A stretch of DNA of 64,000 nucleotides from Pedobacter frigiditerrae (GCF_032678705.1 NZ_JAVTSS010000002.1:1736001-1800000); one strand, 5' to 3'; counted from the first letter of the stretch, positions 18,133 through 26,471 are shown. Notes: generated by a model from the sequence alone, not told the origin. Numbers and translations are program-made.

Positions 18133-18194
18133 TGTATCAAATTGTCAGACTGAGTACTGAGTAATTTTTCTATTTGTTATATAAATCAAAAAGA

Positions 18195-18219
18195 TGTCAT
18201 CCTGAGCGTAGTCGAAGGA
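18195..18219 (+). repeat. Dispersed repeat, family D
   Basis: A full copy in the TGTCATCCTGAGCGTAGTCG orientation, facing an inverted copy at 18251-18273; together they could form a long hairpin. Confidence 0.8.
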
Positions 18220-18250
18220 ATCTTTTTGATTTTTGAGTTAAATATTGGCG

Positions 18251-18273
18251 CTTCGACTACGCTCAGCGTGACA
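18251..18273 (-). repeat. Dispersed repeat, family D, inverted copy
   Basis: CTTCGACTACGCTCAGCGTG followed by ACA; the inverted partner of 18195-18219. Confidence 0.8.
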
Positions 18274-18372
18274 TTGTTTCGAAGCCTATTTTTGAATATA
18301 GTTTTTATAATTTGTTTCATTCTTGCAAATCGAAAGCTCTTTCAGTTTCTCCCAATTATCATTAATAATAGC

Positions 18373-18603
18373 TTATTTCTTTTTTCTACTCCAGCCTTTA
18401 ATTTGCTTTTCAAAATCTATGGCTTGATTAACATCTGGAAAATTCTCACAAAACACTAAAGATAAAGGTCTTCTCTTATAAGTATAGCATGCAATGTTTT
18501 CTCCGTTTTGATGTTCATAAAGTCTCCTGTCTATATCATTGGTTATTCCAGTGTAATAGGAGCCATCGCTGCATTTTAAAATATAAACCGAATAATATTT
18601 CAT
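18373..18603 (-). CDS. GIY-YIG nuclease-family protein, cut short by an in-frame TAA
   Basis: A 76-residue GIY-YIG domain protein. It shows YSVYILKCSDGSYYTGITND (the Y..YI..C...YTG form of the motif), RRLYEHQNG, and the catalytic-type Glu in IDFEKQIKGWSRKKK. The family normally continues KGWSRKKKEA and then a 20-40 residue tail. Here the codon after KKK is TAA (18373-18375), but the frame then reads AIINDNWEKLKELSICKNET and so on to a natural TAG at 18286-18288. The GAA of the family has probably become TAA. The gene sits between family D repeats on both sides, inside what should be a kinase-regulator operon. Confidence 0.85.
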   Translation of the reverse strand: MKYYSVYILKCSDGSYYTGITNDIDRRLYEHQNGENIACYTYKRRPLSLVFCENFPDVNQAIDFEKQIKGWSRKKK

Positions 18604-18620
18604 CTATTTTTGGTTATCCA

Positions 18621-18643
18621 TTTCGACTACACTCCGTGTGACA
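18621..18643 (-). repeat. Dispersed repeat, family D, diverged copy
   Basis: TTTCGACTACACTCCGTGTG followed by ACA, directly upstream of the GIY-YIG gene. Confidence 0.7.
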
Positions 18644-18667
18644 TATAGTCTAAAATAAACAAAAAAA

Positions 18668-18692
18668 TGTCATTCTGACCGTATTCGTAGGA
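18668..18692 (+). repeat. Dispersed repeat, family D, degenerate copy
   Basis: TGTCATTCTGACCGTATTCG followed by TAGGA; clearly related to the family D consensus but with several changes. Confidence 0.6.
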
Positions 18693-18760
18693 TTTTTTAT
18701 TTATTTAGTTAACACTTGTTTTGTTAAACAATCTAATTTTGTAATCTTGACAAGGTAGCG

Positions 18761-18783
18761 CTTCGACTACGCTCCGCGTGACA
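18761..18783 (-). repeat. Dispersed repeat, family D
   Basis: CTTCGACTACGCTCCGCGTG followed by ACA, placed just beyond the stop of the LytS-type kinase gene. Confidence 0.75.
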
Positions 18784-18826
18784 TCCACAGTTATTGTATT
18801 TAAACCTGAAACACTTAGAATATTAT

Positions 18827-20329
18827 TTACAACTGTATAGTTAAATGAATAAAGAATTCCTTGGCACTCTCGCGAATAATCAGCTCATGTTTATTTGGAT
18901 ACAATAATGCTAAACGTTGTTTAACATTCTCTAAACCAATACCGCTTTTTAACTTTTCAGGATCGTTATCTGGTTTAATATGAATGCTGTTATGCACATC
19001 AAAATATAAGGTATTTTCCTTTGTTTGCAAGGTTACCTTAATGTGTGAAGGCTGTTGTAAGCTAATACCATGTTTAAATGCATTTTCTACAAAAGGAATC
19101 AACAGCATTGGCGCAATCTGAAAATTGTTTAATTGTTCATCAATCTGCGTATCAATAACGATATCAGCAGAGCGAGAAGTTCTTAGTTTTTGCAGGGCGA
19201 TGTAATTTTCTAAATAATCTACATCCCTAGTAAGAGAGATTTTTTCTTGTACATTTTCATGTAACATGAACCTCATCATGTCTCCTAATTTCTGAATGCC
19301 TTCGCCCGTTCTTTCTGCATTTTCTTGTAAAGCTGTACCGTACAAAGTATTTAAGGCATTAAATAAAAAGTGGGGATTAATCTGCGATTGCAGAAAACTT
19401 AAACTTGCGTCAGATTTACCTAGTTCTGTTCTTAAAGAGGTTAATACATTACTATTTGTAAATCTACTTTTGTAAATGTACCAAGCCAATGGCAAGGTAA
19501 TTAACAATTGTGTTGGAAAATGGAAGCAAAGTACAATGGCTGCAAACTCTTCGTCCCTTGCCATCATTAAAGTGATAAGAGAAATTGGGATGGCTGATAA
19601 AATTGCCGCAAAAAGGATCTGCAATACATAACGACGAAACTTACTGCCTTTTTTATAATGTGTTGGTAAGTAAAAATATAGGGCGTAAACTGCAATAGAA
19701 ATGCCAGCCAATATTACCAATGTCCACATGATAATAACTTCGAAAGGTGCGCTTGCCGAAACCCATAATAACAACCCTACAAACCAAAATGCAAGACCAA
19801 AACCAATGTCTACTTTAATTTGATTTTGATTGCTTTCCGTCTTTTTATGGTCTTCTAGTAAATAGGTTACGAATTCTTTTAATAATACATAACCGGCTAT
19901 AGCAATGATTATCCATAATGAACTAGAGAAACCTTTAAAGAAAACACGGTTATAGGCATCCTGAATATCATCATATTCTAATAAAAAATATGCCTCTGTG
20001 TAAGTTTTACATATACTGATCACTAGACCCATGATTAAAAATAGGCCAAACAACAGTATGCCGTTTAAAGTGCTTTGTTGTTTTTTAATTAGTTTAGGAA
20101 TGATTAGAAAATTCAAAGACAAAAAGCCAAAATAAATAATTGAATACTGAAATAGTTTTGGAAGAAAATAGCTGTAGAGATAAGAAAAGGTTAGGCCATT
20201 ATTTCTAAAATGATAATATTCGTAGGAATGCCTGCGGTTTCCTGTATTAGAAATAAGTAGAATTAATGCAATACCATAAAGAATAGTTGCTATCCAGAAT
20301 TCTGCCTTTTGTAAATCTTTTTGTTTCAT
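18827..20329 (-). CDS. LytS/YehU-type sensor histidine kinase
   Basis: A 500-residue membrane sensor kinase. About eight hydrophobic segments fill residues 10-285. The His_kinase domain follows with the phospho-acceptor His in SQINPHFLFNALNTLYG, then ENYIALQKLR. The HATPase part has PFVENAFKHGI (N box) and KSGIGLENVKQRL (G box). The type pairs with LytTR regulators; the partner is the gene at 17452-18132, after a repeat-filled gap containing a GIY-YIG gene. The signal is unknown. Confidence 0.92.
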   Translation of the reverse strand: MKQKDLQKAEFWIATILYGIALILLISNTGNRRHSYEYYHFRNNGLTFSYLYSYFLPKLFQYSIIYFGFLSLNFLIIPKLIKKQQSTLNGILLFGLFLIMGLVISICKTYTEAYFLLEYDDIQDAYNRVFFKGFSSSLWIIIAIAGYVLLKEFVTYLLEDHKKTESNQNQIKVDIGFGLAFWFVGLLLWVSASAPFEVIIMWTLVILAGISIAVYALYFYLPTHYKKGSKFRRYVLQILFAAILSAIPISLITLMMARDEEFAAIVLCFHFPTQLLITLPLAWYIYKSRFTNSNVLTSLRTELGKSDASLSFLQSQINPHFLFNALNTLYGTALQENAERTGEGIQKLGDMMRFMLHENVQEKISLTRDVDYLENYIALQKLRTSRSADIVIDTQIDEQLNNFQIAPMLLIPFVENAFKHGISLQQPSHIKVTLQTKENTLYFDVHNSIHIKPDNDPEKLKSGIGLENVKQRLALLYPNKHELIIRESAKEFFIHLTIQL

Positions 20330-20534
20330 GTCTAATAGTTTGATGCCACAATTTTAAGAAGCATAAAGCTACCTATTTTAAAAATGTGATGAACTTGCAA
20401 AAAAATGTGATGAACTGGAGGAAGTTTGGAGTTATGAGTTAAAAGTTATGAGATTGGGTGTTTTAAATTTCTAGTTTAAAAACCTAAATTTGTTTGCAAT
20501 TCGATCTGCAACTCACAACTCACGACTTACAACT

Positions 20535-20885
20535 ATGAAACTTTATGGTATCCCAAATTGCAATACAGTTAAAAAAGCTCAAGATTGGCTAAAAGAAAAT
20601 CAAGTTGAGTTTGAATTCCATGACTTTAAGAAAAAAGGCATTACTGCAGAAAAATTAACGGAGTGGTTTAATACTTTTGGTTGGGAAAAAGTGATTAATA
20701 AAAGCGGATTAACTTTTAAGAAACTAAGCAAGGAAGAGCAAGCTGAAATCAATTCTCCATCAACTGCCATTTCTTATTTGATGCAAAATACAAGCGCCAT
20801 TAAACGTCCAATTGTAGAGCAAAATGGTAAGGCTATTCTTTTAGGTTTTGCAGCTGAAAACTACGAAGCAAAATTAAAAAAGTAG
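20535..20885 (+). CDS. ArsC/Spx-family (arsenate reductase-like) protein
   Basis: A 116-residue thioredoxin-fold protein. Start chosen at 20535 (MKLYGIPNCNTVKKAQDWL), because the 15 upstream codons of the open frame lie in a text-like repeat. The single N-terminal Cys in PNCNTVKKA is the ArsC-type catalytic position, and NKSG, TFKK and IKRPIVEQNGKAILLGF are family marks. The second Cys of Spx CxxC is absent. Proteins of this size are annotated as arsenate reductase family or Spx-like; without ars genes nearby a role in arsenic resistance is not supported. Confidence 0.9.
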   Translation: MKLYGIPNCNTVKKAQDWLKENQVEFEFHDFKKKGITAEKLTEWFNTFGWEKVINKSGLTFKKLSKEEQAEINSPSTAISYLMQNTSAIKRPIVEQNGKAILLGFAAENYEAKLKK

Positions 20886-20979
20886 AGCTATAAGTTCTAA
20901 TCCTCAGTTATTTAAAACATCTCAAATCATTTGATGTTATCTGTCACGAAATAACAGAAATCCATTTAATGTTTTTGAC

Positions 20980-21264
20980 ATGAACTACTATCAAGCATCT
21001 AAATTAATTATAGACTATAATCATTTAGTCAATACAGAATATAAAGGCAAAACTATTTCTGCTTTAGTAATCGCACCTGAAGATCATGACGGTATTGATA
21101 GGTTAATTTATATGGTTAACCAGCAATTGTATTCTCCTTATTCTTATAGTAAATATCCAGCATTAGATGTGGTAATCGTATTTGATTACAATCAAAAAGT
21201 TAAAAAGAATGAGCTAGATAAAATCTCATTAAAAGAAATTTTACCTCAGCTTAAATCGGCTTAA
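20980..21264 (+). CDS. Small unrecognised protein, first of a tandem pair
   Basis: 94 residues, no signal peptide or membrane segment. It aligns by eye with the next gene: both start MNY(Y/H), then have HLV(N/D) and YKGKTI near residue 22-26, a (V)I(A/V)P motif near 31, and VI(V)FDYN / VAILDYE near residue 70. The pair is therefore a tandem duplication. Function unknown. Confidence 0.7.
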   Translation: MNYYQASKLIIDYNHLVNTEYKGKTISALVIAPEDHDGIDRLIYMVNQQLYSPYSYSKYPALDVVIVFDYNQKVKKNELDKISLKEILPQLKSA

Positions 21265-21332
21265 TCTACATTTTTTTGTGCCTAATAGGTGCAGTATTTT
21301 CCTTTTTTTCAATCTTCTTAATCTTAAGACTT

Positions 21333-21626
21333 ATGAATTATCATGAAGCAGAACTAATGATTGAAACGAACAGTCATTTAGTTGATCAGACGTACAAAGG
21401 CAAAACTATAGACAAGTTAATCATCGTTCCAGCTAGGCAAAAACAGATCATGAAAATCTTGTCAAACTTATCACTTAATCTTTCCTCAAGGAAGATTTAC
21501 GAGCAATATTCAGATTTCGAAATCGTAGCCATCCTAGATTATGAAATGTGGTTGTGGACCGGTGTTCTTTACAAAGCTACGCTTAACGAGATATTGGAAA
21601 CACAAACAGACAAAGAGCGAACTTAA
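21333..21626 (+). CDS. Small unrecognised protein, second of a tandem pair
   Basis: 97 residues when started at 21333 (MNYHEAELMIETNSHLVDQ). The start matches that of the preceding paralogue, so the 19 extra hydrophobic codons of the open frame from 21276 are probably leader DNA. YKGKTIDKLIIVP is the shared motif. Ends 28 bases before the alcohol dehydrogenase start. Function unknown. Confidence 0.65.
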   Translation: MNYHEAELMIETNSHLVDQTYKGKTIDKLIIVPARQKQIMKILSNLSLNLSSRKIYEQYSDFEIVAILDYEMWLWTGVLYKATLNEILETQTDKERT

Positions 21627-21654
21627 TATTATAGAAATTATATAAACCTATCTT

Positions 21655-22812
21655 ATGAAAGCAGCAGTATTTCACAAACCTGGTGATATCCGAGTGGATA
21701 CCGTTCCAGACCCATCAATTTTAGACCCAAGAGATGTTATTTTAAAAGTAACTTCAACAGCAATATGCGGTTCGGATTTGCATATTTTAAGCGGTGCAGT
21801 TCCACAAAAAGACCCTTTAATTATGGGGCATGAATTTATGGGCATTGTAGAAGAAGTTGGCACTGCAATCACTAATCTCAAAAGAGGTGATCGGGTAATT
21901 GTTCCTTTTCCCATTGCCTGTGGCAAATGTTTTTTTTGTAATCATGATGCCTCACCAGCTTGTGAAAATTCTAATTACAAAAACTATGGTCCAAATGGAA
22001 ATATGATGGATCAAAAAGGAGCAGCGTTATTTGGTTATACAGATTTATATGGTGGATATTCTGGTGGGCAAGCACAATATGTTCGTGTACCTTATGCAGA
22101 TATTAGTCCGCGAATTGTCCCAGAAAATTTAGCAGATGAACAGGCTTTGTTTTTAACTGATATTTTCCCAACGGGTTGGTCGGCAATAGATTGGGCACAA
22201 TTAAAAGGAGGCGAAGTTGTCGCTATTTTTGGTTCTGGACCAGTAGGTTTAATGGCGCAAAAAGCAGCGTGGCTAAATGGCGCAAGCAGAGTGATAGCGA
22301 TAGATCCACTTGATTATCGATTAGAAAAAGCAAAGGCTGTAAACAAAGTTGATACTTTAAATCCTCACAAAGTGGATGTTGTAGAAGCGATTAGGGAGAT
22401 GACAGATGGACGTGGAGCAGATGTTTGTGTTGATGCTTGTGGCTTTGAACCCGAACGTACATTTTTTGATAAAGTAAAAGCAACCATCAATTTCGAAAAA
22501 GGTTCAATGAAAGTTTTAGAAATGTGTTTCGAAGCAGTGCGAAGAATGGGTACAGTTTCCATTATGGGCGTATATGGTTCTCCTTATGATAATTTCCCTT
22601 TATTTAGAATGTTCGATAAAGGCATTACCATTAAACAAGGACAAGCGCCAGTTTTAAATTACATTGATAAATTAATCGATTTGGTTAAAGAGGAAAAAGT
22701 TGTACTGGACGACATCATTACGCACACCTTACCTTTAGAAGACGCAGCTCACGGTTATAAAATATTTGATGAAAAAGAAGAAGATTGTGTGAAAGTGGTA
22801 CTAAAACCTTAA
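21655..22812 (+). CDS. Zinc-dependent alcohol dehydrogenase, formaldehyde-dehydrogenase-like MDR
   Basis: A 385-residue medium-chain dehydrogenase. The catalytic zinc ligands are in AICGSDLHI (Cys38) and GHEFMG (His60, Glu61). The structural zinc Cys cluster is CGKCFFCNHDASPAC near residues 90-104. The NAD-binding Rossmann motif is FGSGPVGLMAQ near 191, with the cofactor-binding Asp in IAIDP near 215. The length and internal insertion fit the glutathione-independent formaldehyde dehydrogenase-like branch. The substrate is not determined. Neighbouring catalase and stress genes suggest a detoxification role, which is inference. Confidence 0.9.
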   Translation: MKAAVFHKPGDIRVDTVPDPSILDPRDVILKVTSTAICGSDLHILSGAVPQKDPLIMGHEFMGIVEEVGTAITNLKRGDRVIVPFPIACGKCFFCNHDASPACENSNYKNYGPNGNMMDQKGAALFGYTDLYGGYSGGQAQYVRVPYADISPRIVPENLADEQALFLTDIFPTGWSAIDWAQLKGGEVVAIFGSGPVGLMAQKAAWLNGASRVIAIDPLDYRLEKAKAVNKVDTLNPHKVDVVEAIREMTDGRGADVCVDACGFEPERTFFDKVKATINFEKGSMKVLEMCFEAVRRMGTVSIMGVYGSPYDNFPLFRMFDKGITIKQGQAPVLNYIDKLIDLVKEEKVVLDDIITHTLPLEDAAHGYKIFDEKEEDCVKVVLKP

Positions 22813-22886
22813 GGTGTCTTGTTTGTTAATAAACTGCCAGTTGCTAAAGCATACTACAATGACTAATGAAACCAATGAACTAAATT

Positions 22887-23360
22887 ATGCAAATAGAACA
22901 AGAACTACTTATCCACGCCGCCAGAGTTGGTGATTTAGCTGTACTAAAGGAATTATTAAAAGGCAATGCCAATGTTAATATCAAAGATGAAAAAGGTTAT
23001 ACACCTTTAATAATCGCTTGTTATAACAATCAATTTGAAGCTGCTAAATTATTATTAACTAATGGAGCAGATTTAAATGCCCAAGATTTAGGCGGAAATA
23101 CTGCTTTAATGGGTGTAGCTTTTAAAGGCTATCCAGCTATTGCTGAATTGCTGATTGAAGGTGGAGCTGATTTGAATTTACAGCATGGTAATGGTGGTAC
23201 AGCCCTAATGTTTGCTGCTATGTTTGGTAGAAATGATTTGGTTGAACTTTTACTGTTGCATGGCGCAGATTCAACCATTTGTGATGTAAGAGGAATGAGA
23301 GCTGCAGATTTAGCAGCGCAACAAGGGAATGTTAAAGCTTTAGAATTGTTGGAAGCATAA
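22887..23360 (+). CDS. Ankyrin repeat protein
   Basis: 157 residues made of four to five ankyrin repeats: GDLAVLKELLKGNANVN, GYTPLIIACYNNQFEAAKLL, GNTALMGVAFKGYPAIAELL, GTALMFAAMFGRNDLVELL and GMRAADLAAQQGNVKALELL. No signal peptide. It is convergent with a large catalase gene. In Pseudomonas an ankyrin protein (AnkB) next to a catalase is needed for full catalase activity, so a similar helper role is possible here; that is inference from position. Confidence 0.92.
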   Translation: MQIEQELLIHAARVGDLAVLKELLKGNANVNIKDEKGYTPLIIACYNNQFEAAKLLLTNGADLNAQDLGGNTALMGVAFKGYPAIAELLIEGGADLNLQHGNGGTALMFAAMFGRNDLVELLLLHGADSTICDVRGMRAADLAAQQGNVKALELLEA

Positions 23361-23367
23361 AATTATA

Positions 23368-23392
23368 TGTCATCCTGAGCGTAGTCGAAGGA
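23368..23392 (+). repeat. Dispersed repeat, family D
   Basis: Full TGTCATCCTGAGCGTAGTCG-type copy just after the ankyrin gene stop. Confidence 0.8.
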
Positions 23393-23407
23393 TATTACCA
23401 AGATAGT

Positions 23408-23429
23408 CTTCGACAAGCTCAGACTGACA
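23408..23429 (-). repeat. Dispersed repeat, family D, variant copy
   Basis: CTTCGACAAGCTCAGACTGA followed by CA; the variant in which ACAAGC replaces ACTACGC. Inverted relative to 23368-23392. Confidence 0.7.
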
Positions 23430-23435
23430 AACATC

Positions 23436-23466
23436 AAAAAGCCTCACGAAATTTCGTGAGGCTTTT
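23436..23466. terminator. Bidirectional terminator between ankyrin and catalase genes
   Basis: Perfect palindrome AAAAGCCTCACGAAA / TTTCGTGAGGCTTTT, with A and T tracts on both sides, between two convergent stops. Confidence 0.9.
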
Positions 23467-23471
23467 CCATT

Positions 23472-25634
23472 TTAAGCAGGAACTTTTCTTGCTTTTTCTC
23501 TATCCCAAAAACGGTGTTGTGCAATTGCTTTTATAAATTGGTCAGCTAGTTTTTTAACATCACCTTCAATAATAATTCCATCTTCTTTCGCAATGGCAGC
23601 AAAATACGTGGAGTCTATTATTGCTTGTGCATCTGCATCAAAGGCTATAGCCTTGCAATGTTTAAAAGCTTCATTTAAAAAATGAATGGCGTCTGGTTCT
23701 ATGGCAATCGTTGCTATACTTTTTTTGCCGCTAGGTACATAAACCGCGTCATAAAAGACAGACGCTGCAGTTAATAAACTTTCATCAATAGCTATTGCTA
23801 CATTCTTATCAGTTAGTATATTACCCAATTTAGGGGCAATGATTTCTACCGTTGCTCCAGCAGTAATTAAAGATTTTTTAACATCGTTTAGAGACTTGTC
23901 ATTTACGCCATCTGCGGCGATAATAGCAATTTTTCGGGTCTTAATATTATCCTTGATGGTATTTGCCATACTTAAAGCCTCAGAAACTTTAAGCTTCGGA
24001 TCTACTTCTATAGGTTGATAATCTGCTGGTTTTCCATCTGCTGGGATACTGTGATTGATAGGTTCAACTTCTTTTTTAGGAACTTCCAATCCTAAAGCCG
24101 CAGCAACTTTCTTAGCTAGACCTTCATCAACTTGAGCCAATCTCCCAATCATTTTTTCACGAATGGCAATTGTTTTTACTTTACCCAATTCAAATCTAAA
24201 GGCATCTACAATGTGATTTTTTTCTGCTTCAGACTGACTGTTAAAAAATAACCTCGCCTGACTAAAATGATCGAAGAAACTTTTGCTCCTTGCCCTTGTT
24301 TTTCTCGCATCAATTCTTTCATTATGACTAACAAATCCACCATCAGCAGCCTTAACCTGTGCGGGATCATTATTGCCTGTGGTATTTGGATTGTAACTTG
24401 CTTTTCCCACGTTAATGGTTTGCCTCATGAAACCATCCCTCTGGTTATTATGAACGGGTACTACGGGTCTATTGATAGGTATTTCATGAAAGTTCGGTCC
24501 GCCTAAACGAATCAATTGCGTATCGGTATAAGAAAATAACCTGCCCTGCATTAATGGGTCATTGGTAAAATCAATTCCTGGAACTACGTGGCCTACATGA
24601 AAAGCAACCTGTTCAGTTTCTGCGAAAAAGTTATCAGTATTTCTATTTAAGGTTAATTTGCCTATTCGTTGCACAGGTACTAATTCCTCTGGAATCAACT
24701 TTGTTGGGTCTAATAAGTCGAAATCAAATTTATGTTCATCAGCTTCTGGAACTATCTGTATGCCAAATTCCCATTCAGGGAAATTGCCACTTTGTATGGC
24801 TTCCCATAAATCTCTTCTATGAAAATCAGGGTCTTTACCCGAAATATTTTGAGCTTCATCCCAAGCTACCGAATGTACACCCAAAAGAGGTTTCCAATGG
24901 AATTTAACGAAGTTTGATTCACCTTTTTCATTGATAAATCTAAAAGTATGTACACCAAAACCTTCCATCATTCTATAACTTCTAGGGATAGCCCTATCAC
25001 TCATGGCCCACATGATCATGTGTGTAGATTCTGGCATTAAAGAAATAAAGTCCCAGAAAGTATCATGAGCACTTGCAGCTTGTGGCATTTCATTGTCTGG
25101 CTCAGGTTTCACAGCGTGGATAAGGTCTGGAAACTTCATCGCATCCTGAATAAAGAATACTGGCATATTATTGCCAACCAAATCAAAATTTCCTTCTTGC
25201 GTGTAAAACTTAACTGCAAAACCTCTCACATCTCTAGCCAAATCAGTTGATCCTCTTGAGCCTGCAACTGTAGAAAAACGTACAAAAACTGGAGTTTCAA
25301 TTTCCGCATCGTTTAAAAATTGTGCTTTAGTTAATTCAGGAATTGGTTTATACAATTTAAAAATACCATGGGCTCCCGATCCTCTTGCATGCACTACACG
25401 CTCAGGTATTCTTTCATGGTCAAAGTGTGTGATCTTCTCTCTAAGTATAAAGTCTTCCAACAAAGTTGCACCTCTATCTCCTGCTTTTAAGGAGTTTTGG
25501 TCATCATTTATACCTACACCATGATCGGTAGTCATTTTCTGGTTAGTCGCATCAGCCGTATGTGGCTTAAGATTTTCTATTTTTGCGCCATTGTTTACTG
25601 CTGTCGTTTTTGGGGCGATAGGTTTTTTAGCCAT
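23472..25634 (-). CDS. katE: Large-subunit monofunctional catalase (HPII type)
   Basis: A 720-residue haem catalase that breaks hydrogen peroxide into water and oxygen. His82 in RVVHARGSGAHG is the distal catalytic residue; the conserved Asn is in FDLVGNNMPVFF and the proximal Tyr in LFSYTDTQLIRLG. The N-terminal extension and a C-terminal flavodoxin/DJ-1-like domain of about 150 residues (starting near ARKIAIIAADGVND) identify the large-subunit class rather than the 480-residue class. No signal peptide. Likely a stress or stationary-phase enzyme; neighbours include an ankyrin protein and several hydrophilic stress-type proteins. Confidence 0.95.
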   Translation of the reverse strand: MAKKPIAPKTTAVNNGAKIENLKPHTADATNQKMTTDHGVGINDDQNSLKAGDRGATLLEDFILREKITHFDHERIPERVVHARGSGAHGIFKLYKPIPELTKAQFLNDAEIETPVFVRFSTVAGSRGSTDLARDVRGFAVKFYTQEGNFDLVGNNMPVFFIQDAMKFPDLIHAVKPEPDNEMPQAASAHDTFWDFISLMPESTHMIMWAMSDRAIPRSYRMMEGFGVHTFRFINEKGESNFVKFHWKPLLGVHSVAWDEAQNISGKDPDFHRRDLWEAIQSGNFPEWEFGIQIVPEADEHKFDFDLLDPTKLIPEELVPVQRIGKLTLNRNTDNFFAETEQVAFHVGHVVPGIDFTNDPLMQGRLFSYTDTQLIRLGGPNFHEIPINRPVVPVHNNQRDGFMRQTINVGKASYNPNTTGNNDPAQVKAADGGFVSHNERIDARKTRARSKSFFDHFSQARLFFNSQSEAEKNHIVDAFRFELGKVKTIAIREKMIGRLAQVDEGLAKKVAAALGLEVPKKEVEPINHSIPADGKPADYQPIEVDPKLKVSEALSMANTIKDNIKTRKIAIIAADGVNDKSLNDVKKSLITAGATVEIIAPKLGNILTDKNVAIAIDESLLTAASVFYDAVYVPSGKKSIATIAIEPDAIHFLNEAFKHCKAIAFDADAQAIIDSTYFAAIAKEDGIIIEGDVKKLADQFIKAIAQHRFWDREKARKVPA

Positions 25635-25803
25635 AAGATTATTGTTTGTCTTTCAAAGTCTACTGTAAACACATAATGAATAGTTATGTTTCAATTAAAA
25701 ATAATCTTTAAGAGAAGGTTCATTTCTTAAGATAAATACAAATTGGACTAAACAATTTTATCTATAGAATGTTGATTATTAGCATTTAATAAAACATTTA
25801 GCT

Positions 25804-26049
25804 ATGGAAAATCAAGGAAATACACCAGGGAACAAGATTAAGGATATTCAACAGTAAACTGATCAAGATGCAAATGGTAAGCCAGGAACCAGTTATGTGC
25901 AGGATACCCAAAAAAACATTGCAAAAGCCGAGCAAGAAGAGCAAAATATTGGAACACTAGAAAACAACGAACAAAGCGGGAGCGAAGAAAATAATGATAA
26001 AGAAAGTAGTCTCGATGCTGATGAACGGAGTGGTGGCTCGGTATTGTGA
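25804..26049 (+). pseudogene. Small hydrophilic Gln/Glu-rich protein gene broken by an in-frame TAA
   Basis: An 82-codon frame from ATG 25804 to TGA 26047-26049, interrupted once by TAA at codon 18 (25855-25857). Before it reads MENQGNTPGNKIKDIQQ and after it TDQDANGKPGTSYVQDTQ and on to SLDADERSGGSVL, with the same composition on both sides. The start MENQ and the ESSL motif near the C-terminus recall the gene at 27001-27483. The truncated product would have 17 residues. Divergent from katE. Function unknown; such low-complexity proteins in this group are often stress-related (inference). Confidence 0.6.
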
Positions 26050-26202
26050 AACTTAATAATCAGTTAAATATATCTCCTTGGCTGGTGTCCCACTATAGCT
26101 GTTTCGGAACAAATTTTTTATGATTATTAACACATAGAGACTTAGAAAGATTGACAAAAACACAGACTACGAGTGAAGTAAAATTTATTAAAAGCTATTT
26201 TT

Positions 26203-26219
26203 AGACCTCAGAGAGGTCT
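26203..26219. repeat. Hairpin 1 of a three-hairpin element
   Basis: AGACCT CAGAG AGGTCT, a perfect 6-bp stem. The whole stretch 26050-26471 has no credible gene; this element occupies its centre. Confidence 0.6.
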
Positions 26220-26251
26220 TATATTTATAGTTAATATGCAATTATGGTATG

Positions 26252-26269
26252 CGACCCCAGCTGGGGTCG
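26252..26269. repeat. Hairpin 2: perfect 18-bp palindrome
   Basis: CGACCCCAGCTGGGGTCG is perfectly self-complementary and strikingly GC-rich for this AT-rich spacer. It is the middle of three hairpins within 115 bases. Confidence 0.7.
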
Positions 26270-26300
26270 AATGTACGGCTGGTAATATTCTATACATATT

Positions 26301-26317
26301 TTATCCCTCTGGGATAA
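26301..26317. repeat. Hairpin 3 of the three-hairpin element
   Basis: TTATCCC TCT GGGATAA, a perfect 7-bp stem with a 3-base loop. Confidence 0.6.
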
Positions 26318-26471
26318 TTAAAACCTCCGTTTATTTTCTAACCATAAACAGAGATTGAAAACTTACGCTTGAGCATTTTTTTCCTATATTAACTTTGTGA
26401 CTTATGTGTTTAAGTCTTTAATCTTTTGGGCACTTATGTTGTCTTCACCAATCAATTTTGCCTTCTATCTA

